NCBI RefSeq assembly: GCF_900292015.1
Contig: NZ_LR130759.1
Coordinates: 558,001 to 622,000, forward strand
Origin: Mycobacterium basiliense
GTDB taxonomy: Bacteria; Actinomycetota; Actinomycetes; Mycobacteriales; Mycobacteriaceae
Direction: 5' to 3'
Length of the DNA stretch: 64,000 nucleotides
This document shows positions 1 to 6,923 of this stretch, one piece after another. Within the stretch, counting starts at the first letter, position 1, and each line of letters opens with the position of its first letter. Both the position numbers and the translations under genes were made by a program. The notes under the pieces were generated by a model, which worked only from the letters and a program-made list of their open reading frames with translations, searched no databases and was not told where the DNA came from.

Positions 1-2403
1 CTTGGCGCCAGGGCGCTTGGCGCCACCCGCTATGCCCAAACCTTTGACCGGTGCCACGGGGGCAGCGGACGCTGGTGTCTCGGCCTCGGTCGGAGCCTCG
101 GCGGTTGCCTCAGTCGGTGCGGTTGCCGTGCTGGCTTTGGGTGCCACCTTCTCCGCTTTGGCGGCTCGCTTCTCGGCCTCCTTTGCGGCGGTGCCCTTCG
201 CCGGCAGCGTCACCTTGTCGCGGTCGAGTGACCCGAGCAGCACCTGAGCCACGTCAAGCACCTCGACACCGGTGCGACCGGCCTCTTCCTGCCGGTCATT
301 GACGCCGTCGGTCACCATCACACGACAGAACGGGCACGCGGTAGCGATGGCGGAGGCGTTAGTGGCCAGTGCCTCGTCGACGCGTTCGTGGTTGATCCGC
401 TTGCCGATGTGTTCTTCCATCCACATGCGAGCGCCGCCGGCGCCGCAGCAGAAGCTGCGCTGGGCGTGGCGCGGCATTTCGGTCAGGTTCGCCCCCGCGG
501 CGCCGATCAGCTCACGGGGTGCCTCGTAGACCTTGTTGTGTCGGCCCAAATAACACGGGTCGTGGTAGGTGATGTCCTGAGATACGGGAGTCACAGGGAC
601 CAATCTGTGGTCCCGGATCAACCGGTTGAGTAGTTGGGTGTGGTGCAACACGGTGTAGTTGCTGCCTAGCTGGCGGTACTCCTTGCCGAGGGTGTTGAAG
701 CAGTGTGGGCAGGTGACGACGATCTTGCGGTCGACCGTTTCGACGCCTTCGAACAGCCCGTCGAGGGTCTCGACGGCCTGCTGGGCCAGCTGTTGGAACA
801 AAAACTCGTTGCCGGACCGGCGGGCGGAGTCGCCGTTGCAGGTTTCCGCGCTGCCCAGCACCAAAAACTTCACCCCGGCGATGGAGAGCAGCTCGGCGAC
901 GGCCTTGGTGGTTTTCTTGGCCTTGTCGTCGTAGGCGCCCGCGCAGCCCACCCAGAACAGGTACTCGTAGCCGTCAAAGCTGTCGACATCCTCGCCGTAG
1001 ACCGGGACGTCGAAATCGACTTCGTCGATCCAGTTGGTCCGGTCCGAGGCATTCTGGCCCCACGGATTGCCCTTGTTTTCCAGGTTCTTGAACAGCACCG
1101 ACAACTCGGAGGGGAACTCCGACTCCATCATCACCTGGTAGCGGCGCATGTCGACGATGTGGTCGATGTGTTCAATATCCACCGGGCACTGCTCGACGCA
1201 GGCGCCGCAGGTCACGCACGACCACAACACGTCCGGATCGATGACACCGCCCTGTTCGGCGGTGCCGACCAGCGGACGAGCCGCTTGCTCGGGTCCGTGC
1301 CCAGGGACCCGGCCGAACCCGGATTCCGGCACATGGTGGCCCTCTTCGGCGGCGCTCTCCAGGTCAAGACCCTCGATCGGATCTGCAGTCTTCTCGCCAA
1401 GGATGTAGGGGGCCTTGGCCATCCAGTGGTCGCGCAGGTCCATGATGACGAGCTTGGGTGACAGCGGCTTGCCGGTGTTCCAGGCCGGGCACTGCGATTG
1501 GCAGCGGCCGCACTCGGTGCAGGTGGCGAAGTCGAGCATGCCCTTCCAGGTGAAGTCCTCGATCTTCCCGCGGCCGAAAACCGCTTCATCGGGCGGATTC
1601 TCGAAGTCGACCGGCTTGCCGTCGGATTCAACCGGCAGCAACGGGCCGAGCCCATCGGGCAGTCGTTTGAAGGTGACGTTGATCGGCGCCAGGAAGATGT
1701 GCAAGTGCTTGGAGTGCAGCACGATGATCAAGAACGCGAGCATGACGGCGATGTGCAGGAGCAGCGCCGTGGTTTCGATGATCTCGTTGGCTGGCTGGCC
1801 CAGCGGACGCAGGATGGCGCCGAAGAGTTGGGAAAGGAAAGCGCCTTTGCCGTAGGGCAGCGTCCCGTTGTTGACCGCCGAACCCCGGACCAGCACATAG
1901 GTCCAGATGACGTTGAAGATCATGAATAGGACAAGCCATGCGCCGCCATTGTGTGAGCCGTAGAACCGTGAACTCCGACCGATCTCGCGGGGGTTCCGCA
2001 CGATACGGATGACGGCGAAGGTAGCGATGCCGAGAAAGACGGCGGTGGCAAAGAAGTCTTGCAGGAAGCCCAGTGCGTCCCACCGACCGATGATCGGGAT
2101 GTGGAACTGCTCCTCGAAGAGGAAGCCGTAGGCCTCGATGTAGACCGTGAGCAGGATGAAGAAGCCCCACATGGTGAAGAAGTGCGCGACACCCGGGATC
2201 GACCATTTCAGCAGCCGGCGCTGCCCGAAAACCTCGCTGATTTGCGTCCAGACGCGGGCGCCGACGTTGTCGGTGCGCCCGGAGGCCGGCTGCCCAGACA
2301 TCGTCAGCTTGTACAGCCACCAGACCCGGCGCAGTGCGAACACGACCACCAACGCGGTCATGCCCATTCCCACTATCAGCCTGATGAGCATCTGCGTGGT
2401 CAC
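1..2403 (-). CDS. Membrane-bound iron-sulfur (heterodisulfide-reductase-like) reductase, Rv0338c-like, 3' end cut by the window
   Basis: The reading frame starts at a GTG whose complement is at 2401-2403 and runs 801 codons to base 1 without a stop. The last residues (..GGAKRPGAK) match the end of Rv0338c as remembered, so probably only the stop codon is missing. The N-terminal third is a hydrophobic membrane domain. It is followed by two ferredoxin-type cysteine clusters, CTECGRCQSQCP (about 1490-1530) and CVTCGACVEQCP (about 1190-1220), and cysteine-rich CCG-type segments including FCCGAGG near 430-460. The tail is Ala/Glu/Pro-rich. This architecture is that of membrane electron-transfer reductases related to HdrD/GlpC. 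The electron donor and acceptor are unknown. Likely inner membrane with the Fe-S domains cytoplasmic. Family assignment is firm, substrate is not. Confidence 0.9.
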   Translation of the reverse strand, partial: MTTQMLIRLIVGMGMTALVVVFALRRVWWLYKLTMSGQPASGRTDNVGARVWTQISEVFGQRRLLKWSIPGVAHFFTMWGFFILLTVYIEAYGFLFEEQFHIPIIGRWDALGFLQDFFATAVFLGIATFAVIRIVRNPREIGRSSRFYGSHNGGAWLVLFMIFNVIWTYVLVRGSAVNNGTLPYGKGAFLSQLFGAILRPLGQPANEIIETTALLLHIAVMLAFLIIVLHSKHLHIFLAPINVTFKRLPDGLGPLLPVESDGKPVDFENPPDEAVFGRGKIEDFTWKGMLDFATCTECGRCQSQCPAWNTGKPLSPKLVIMDLRDHWMAKAPYILGEKTADPIEGLDLESAAEEGHHVPESGFGRVPGHGPEQAARPLVGTAEQGGVIDPDVLWSCVTCGACVEQCPVDIEHIDHIVDMRRYQVMMESEFPSELSVLFKNLENKGNPWGQNASDRTNWIDEVDFDVPVYGEDVDSFDGYEYLFWVGCAGAYDDKAKKTTKAVAELLSIAGVKFLVLGSAETCNGDSARRSGNEFLFQQLAQQAVETLDGLFEGVETVDRKIVVTCPHCFNTLGKEYRQLGSNYTVLHHTQLLNRLIRDHRLVPVTPVSQDITYHDPCYLGRHNKVYEAPRELIGAAGANLTEMPRHAQRSFCCGAGGARMWMEEHIGKRINHERVDEALATNASAIATACPFCRVMVTDGVNDRQEEAGRTGVEVLDVAQVLLGSLDRDKVTLPAKGTAAKEAEKRAAKAEKVAPKASTATAPTEATAEAPTEAETPASAAPVAPVKGLGIAGGAKRPGAK

Positions 2404-2633
2404 CGAAGGTCACCCCAATTCGTAGTCATTCCGGCTTCACCAAGCCACGCCCATTCGTTGTCGGTTTACGGGCGCTGCGTCTTTGCTGCCTGGTTAACCT
2501 GCCCATCGTGACATCCGTACCGCTTTGCGCGCGAGATAGGTTGTCCTAAGTTGACTCACAGTATTGCTGGCCGGTGATCGCTTATCGGCGTGATCTCGAC
2601 ACGATTGACGGTGGCATCCGCATCCGGCGGCAC

Positions 2634-3203
2634 TTAGCGCAGTGGATCGGGCGGTGTCGGCAGGCCGTCCTCGATCGGGATGTCGAACGCGAACACCATG
2701 TAGCTCATCGTCGCGTACAGCCCGCATAACACCACAAGTTCGACCACCCCGGCTTCTCCGTAGGCAGCCACGATCCGATCCTGGATGCCGCTCGGGATTG
2801 ACCTTTTGGCAGTTACCGCGTCGACTGCCTGCAGTACGGCTTGGGACGCGTTTGGCAGGGTGGCTGGCACCGCGCCGGCGGTGAGTTCCGCGATCGTGTC
2901 CGCGGAGACGCCTGCCTGTTGAGCGGGGCGCTGGTGGTGGCTCCATTCGTAGCCGGAGCCCTGCCTAGTGGCGAAGCGCAGGATTATCAGCTCACGGATG
3001 TCATCGGGCAGCGTGCCATGGAAGCGCAAGTGTTCGCCCAGAGCACCGACTTTGCCGGCCAACGCGGGGTTATTGAACATCCGTACGTACACCTCACCGA
3101 GCCGGGCGCGGCCCTCGGCATGGGCGCGTACCGATGCCATCCGGTCGAAGATGGCCTTGTCCTCGGCCTCCAGCTGGTCGGTCGGATCCGGTAGCTGGGC
3201 CAT
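2634..3203 (-). CDS. Carboxymuconolactone decarboxylase family protein
   Basis: A 189-aa protein from ATG at 3203, preceded at a good distance by GGAGG (complement of the bases just right of 3203). A longer in-frame upstream extension is possible but lacks this ribosome site. Residues about 50-110 hold the CMD/AhpD-fold signature: an acidic residue in DDIRELIIL, then EWSHH about 20 residues later. The CxxC redox pair of AhpD peroxidase reductases is absent, so this is more like the gamma-carboxymuconolactone decarboxylase branch than a peroxidase partner. It lies between the reductase and iniR, a place where H37Rv has no gene as I recall, so it may be an accessory insertion. The substrate cannot be predicted. 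Confidence 0.8.
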   Translation of the reverse strand: MAQLPDPTDQLEAEDKAIFDRMASVRAHAEGRARLGEVYVRMFNNPALAGKVGALGEHLRFHGTLPDDIRELIILRFATRQGSGYEWSHHQRPAQQAGVSADTIAELTAGAVPATLPNASQAVLQAVDAVTAKRSIPSGIQDRIVAAYGEAGVVELVVLCGLYATMSYMVFAFDIPIEDGLPTPPDPLR

Positions 3204-3430
3204 ACGTCGTTTCCTCCCACTCACACTGCCGTCGACGTTAAAGGGGCCGATCGGGCGGCGCCCCGCGACACGGCCCGCGACAAGTGCAATCCGACACCGC
3301 TTCGCCGACACGTGTCGAGATCCCGCACTTCCACCTCTGCGTCGTGTGCGCCGACATCCCTGTATAACGTGGCGCGCACACGAACCCGACTACGCCTCGG
3401 CCTGGCCGGCTCTCTTAGGCGTGGTGTGGC

Positions 3431-5896
3431 TCACTCCGGTGGTGCCAACATCGTTCGCAGCATCGACAACATCTCCGATCGAGAGCCCGCGCCGAGCCGC
3501 CGGCGAATGCGCGCGACGTGATGCTCGACGGTTTTTGCCGAAATGAACAACTGACCGCCGATATCGCGGTACGGCATGCCCAGCACCAGCAACTCGGCGA
3601 CTTCGCGTTCGCGATTGGACAGTGGCGAACCCGTCCGCGGCCCCCCGGGTAGCGGGGCTGCGGCGGTAGCCGGCTCTGCATCGGTGGACTCGCCGATGTC
3701 AGCGCCCGCCTTGAGATCCCGGGCCAGTTGCAACATGGCTCCCGAGACCCGGGCATCGGGAGCCTGCAGTGCGGCCTGACCGGCAAGGCGGGTCGCGTCA
3801 GAGGTCAGGCCAACGTGCGATAGCGACCGAGCTGCCACGGTTACCTCATCGATGTCCACTTGATCGGCGAGCACCCGCAGCCATGTCCTGCCGGCACCGG
3901 ACAGGGTCTGCGCGAGGGGGCTATGCGCGGCCGCCGCCCGCAGCGCCTGGCCGTGCGGCGCCACGGACTCTGGCGAATTGGCAAGGATTCCGGCGTGTAC
4001 CCCAGCCCAACGCAGCGAGGTCGACCACAACGCGGGATTGCCCAGCGAATTCAAGAGCGCGAACGCCTGCCCCAAGAAGTGGTCGAGCTGGTCCACCTGA
4101 CGCATTCGGGCTGCGGCGACCCACAATTCACCCAGGGGCAGCAGTGTGAACAGGTCGACGGAGTATTCGGCTAGCACCTCCATGGCGGCGTACCAATGCT
4201 TTTGCAGCGCCCCGGCGTCGCCGCTGCGACGCGCTAGCGCGGTTTGTAGTGCCGCCGCCCACAAGGCATCTCGTCGGTGCAGCTCTGTGCCGGAGCCGGC
4301 GGCGGCGACATCCGCGGCGGCCGCCGGGAGTTGACCGTCATGCATCTTGATCCATCCGGACAACAGCAGGTGCCGGCTGTGGAACACGGTATCCGCATCG
4401 ATTCGCAGGGCACGCCCGATCACACTGCGGGCGCGGGCCGGATCGCCGCCGTGTATCGCGACCATGGTCACCAGTGCCGATGGGCTGTCCGGAATGACTT
4501 CCCTGATCGATTGTTCCGCCGCGATAGCCTGCCCCAGCTTCGCCATGGCGGTTGGGTACGGCTGATCCATGGTCAGCAGCAGTCCCTCGGCGAGACTGCG
4601 TGCGGCGCGCGCCGCCATGGTCGGCGGGCTGGTGTCCTTGGGGTGCAGAGCACTTTGCGCCGCCGTCAACTCGCCCGCGGCGGTGAGCGCGATTGCCGCC
4701 GCCGAGCCCACCACCGTGTCTGGGTGTGAGCCCAGCCAACCGAACAACTCCGCCGCCTGGCCGGTGTTGCCGTCATGGACCGCGACGCTGGCCGCGATCC
4801 GCACCGCGGCCGCGCGTTCGGCGGTATCCGGCGAGCCGAGTAGATCGTCGGCGAGTGCTGCCGCCGCTGCGCAATCTCCGGCGAGGGCGAGCGCATCAGC
4901 CCAGCGGGACGTCAGCCGTTTGGCGCCGGCATCAACCGCCGCCCCGTATAGCCGTGCGGTGTAGGCGGATTCGCCGCTTGCTTCGGCGGCATAGTGGGAG
5001 AGGATGTCCGCCAATCGGTCGTCACGCAGCCCGTGTTCGGCCAGCCGTAGCGCCAGATCCTCTGGCACCGCCGCGATGTCGAGTTGGCAACGCAAGAGCG
5101 CGCTTTCAACCTCGTGGTGATGTGCGTTGCCCACGAGTTGGGCGACGGCATCATGAACGGTTTGCCGGAATGCCGAGCTGTACGACGGCTCAAGGAGCCC
5201 GCTGGCCCACGCGCGATCGACCAGCTGGCGAGCGTCCGGTACGGACACCCCAAGTGCGGCGCTCACATCGGCAGCGCCTAGTTCGTGCGTGAGCGACATG
5301 ATGAGCAAGGCGTCCAGGGTTGGTTCGTCGAGTCGGCGCAACCGCTGGATAAGAGCGAACTTGGCCGCTTTCGCAGGTGGGTGCGGTGCTTCGGAGACCG
5401 CGTGAACCAAAAACGGCACTCCAGCGGTGCTGTCCCGTAGGTCCGCGGCCACCGTCAGTGGTCCAAGCGATATTCGAGGACGGTTTCGTTCGATGGCTGT
5501 CATCAGGTCACGCAGAGCGGAGCGTTGTTCGTGAATTTCGGTAGCCACGACCACCGTCGCCTGGGGATCGGCAACCCGCTCGATCAGTCGCCGCAATTCG
5601 GCGTCGGCCAGCAGGTGGGCGTCGTCGATGACGAGGGCGGCATCGCAGGGATCACCATCTGCTGCCGGGTGGGTGAGAACGGTTAGTCCTGCTCGGCGCG
5701 CGGCGTCGCGCAGGACGGCCAGGATGGTCGTCTTGCCGGTTCCGATGCCTCCGCCGATCAGCACCTTGACCGGTGTCGTGCCGGTGCTTGCCAGTTCCTC
5801 GACGACGTCGCGCACGGCCCCGGGGACTTCGGTGCGGGAATCGGTCACGGATACGTCGCCAGATTGCGCGCGACCAGCGAGTGGCTCAGATTTCAT
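3431..5896 (-). CDS. iniR: Large LuxR-family ATPase transcriptional regulator, IniR (Rv0339c-like)
   Basis: An 821-aa STAND/LAL-type regulator. Residues about 45-60 carry a Walker A loop (GGGIGTGKTT) and about 85-97 a Walker B (ALVIDDAHLL). The middle is an Ala-rich helical repeat region resembling a TPR-type sensor. Residues about 755-812 form a LuxR helix-turn-helix (NREREVAELL ... AKTVEHHVARI). The length is close to Rv0339c (832 aa). The orthologue was reported as a regulator of iniBAC in M. marinum and named IniR. Here the gene is divergent from the IniB-like gene at 6092, with a 195-bp shared intergenic region that holds repeated CCCCTAAT/GGGG motifs. A C-rich run on the plus strand gives GGGGGG directly before the ATG; no better start is apparent. 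Confidence 0.9.
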   Translation of the reverse strand: MKSEPLAGRAQSGDVSVTDSRTEVPGAVRDVVEELASTGTTPVKVLIGGGIGTGKTTILAVLRDAARRAGLTVLTHPAADGDPCDAALVIDDAHLLADAELRRLIERVADPQATVVVATEIHEQRSALRDLMTAIERNRPRISLGPLTVAADLRDSTAGVPFLVHAVSEAPHPPAKAAKFALIQRLRRLDEPTLDALLIMSLTHELGAADVSAALGVSVPDARQLVDRAWASGLLEPSYSSAFRQTVHDAVAQLVGNAHHHEVESALLRCQLDIAAVPEDLALRLAEHGLRDDRLADILSHYAAEASGESAYTARLYGAAVDAGAKRLTSRWADALALAGDCAAAAALADDLLGSPDTAERAAAVRIAASVAVHDGNTGQAAELFGWLGSHPDTVVGSAAAIALTAAGELTAAQSALHPKDTSPPTMAARAARSLAEGLLLTMDQPYPTAMAKLGQAIAAEQSIREVIPDSPSALVTMVAIHGGDPARARSVIGRALRIDADTVFHSRHLLLSGWIKMHDGQLPAAAADVAAAGSGTELHRRDALWAAALQTALARRSGDAGALQKHWYAAMEVLAEYSVDLFTLLPLGELWVAAARMRQVDQLDHFLGQAFALLNSLGNPALWSTSLRWAGVHAGILANSPESVAPHGQALRAAAAHSPLAQTLSGAGRTWLRVLADQVDIDEVTVAARSLSHVGLTSDATRLAGQAALQAPDARVSGAMLQLARDLKAGADIGESTDAEPATAAAPLPGGPRTGSPLSNREREVAELLVLGMPYRDIGGQLFISAKTVEHHVARIRRRLGAGSRSEMLSMLRTMLAPPE

Positions 5897-5971
5897 CCCC
5901 CCCGGGTGCTCCGCAGGCGGTCAAAGGCGGCTTCCTCACCATATCCGGTGTTGCCCCGAAACCCCACCATT

Positions 5972-5998
5972 CCCCTAATGGGCCACCCCCTAATGGGG
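5972..5998. promoter_or_regulatory. Candidate operator: two CCCCTAATGGG(G) motifs between iniR and the IniB-like gene
   Basis: CCCCTAATGGG lies at 5972-5982 and CCCCTAATGGGG at 5987-5998, starts 15 bp apart. The C4/G4 arms flank TAAT and give an imperfect inverted repeat. The same motif recurs upstream of iniB at 6770-6781 with half-sites nearby, which is why a shared regulator is suspected. The position is 75 bp from the iniR start and 93 bp from the start at 6092. Binding by IniR is inference. Confidence 0.5.
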
Positions 5999-6091
5999 TC
6001 GAGGGGTGGGCGGGTTAGACACCGAATGCAGAGCCGGCGACAACCGATAGCATCGTGCTAACGCGAGCGATGTTCGGTTTGGAGGCGCGAG

Positions 6092-6631
6092 ATGGCAAAC
6101 TCGTTACTCGACTTCGTCATCGCGCTCGTGCGTGACCCGGAGGCCGCGGCGCGCTATGCGGCGGACCCTGCGCAGGCCATCGCCGATGCTCATCTTGCCA
6201 ACGTGACCAGCGCCGACGTGAACAATCTGATCCCTATGGTGTCGGATTCGCTGTCGATGGCCGGGCCGGCCGGCGCCGCTAGCGGAGGGCAAATTGCTGA
6301 CCACGACAACGTATGGGCAAGTGGCGCGGCGGCAGCTGCCCTGGATGCGTTCTCGCCGCACCAAGCTGCGGACGTGGTCCATCATCAGGAACCGATGACC
6401 AGCGTGATCAACCAACCGGCTGCCCCCGCGCCTGACCTGGCGCCCCGTGATGGGTATCCCGCGGCGATCGAGCCGCACGAACCGTCAGTGCTGTTCACGG
6501 GTGCTGAGACCGCTGACCCGACCGTTGATCATGGTGCCTTACCGGCCGACGATCCGGCTATCTGGGACCATTCGGTCAGTCATCCACACCCGGTCGACCC
6601 CGATCACCACGGGTTCGACATCCACGGGTGA
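6092..6631 (+). CDS. IniB-like small protein (Rv0340-like)
   Basis: A 179-aa acidic protein of unknown function, the size of Rv0340. ATG at 6092 follows GGAGG at 6081-6085. Residues 1-50 (starting MANSLLDFVIALVRDP, with a DPAQAIADA segment) align with the N-terminus of IniB (MTSLVDYILSLFRSED, APGQAMTNA). The two share the small helical IniB N-terminal domain. The remainder is rich in Asp, His, Pro and Ala and looks disordered, ending in a His/Asp/Pro-rich tail. There is no signal peptide or membrane segment. It lies just upstream of iniB on the same strand and shares an upstream motif with it, so it is probably co-regulated with iniBAC. Confidence 0.85.
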   Translation: MANSLLDFVIALVRDPEAAARYAADPAQAIADAHLANVTSADVNNLIPMVSDSLSMAGPAGAASGGQIADHDNVWASGAAAAALDAFSPHQAADVVHHQEPMTSVINQPAAPAPDLAPRDGYPAAIEPHEPSVLFTGAETADPTVDHGALPADDPAIWDHSVSHPHPVDPDHHGFDIHG

Positions 6632-6716
6632 CTTCACCTTTCGTTATCGATCCGAACTGATCTGACCACTGGTTTGTAGTGGCGGGCTATTAGCCTTTGA
6701 CGTGCAGAGATGCCGT

Positions 6717-6781
6717 TAATGGGGGTGGCTTCGACACAGGCATTGGGGGTAAGCCTGATTTCCCCTAATCCCCTAATGGGG
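6717..6781. promoter_or_regulatory. Candidate iniB operator cluster (TAATGGGG / CCCCTAAT repeats)
   Basis: This stretch holds a half-site TAATGGGG at 6717-6724, a half-site CCCCTAAT at 6762-6769, and a full CCCCTAATGGGG at 6770-6781. It is 142 bp upstream of the iniB start in a 292-bp gene-free gap (6632-6923). The same core is present upstream of 6092. The gap also holds a CATAACGTCTAT stretch near 6856-6867 that could contain the -10 region, but I cannot place the transcription start. Regulator identity (IniR or another) is inference. Confidence 0.5.
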
Positions 6782-6923
6782 AGTCCCGGTCGATCCCGGT
6801 GGGTGCTCGACCGGCTGGGGGATCTGACCCCGATTTCGGGGGTGGGCTGAATCCATAACGTCTATGGCAGAGCGCCGGACGTTTCGGCGAACAACTTCAC
6901 CGATTCGATTGAAGGGACATGAA

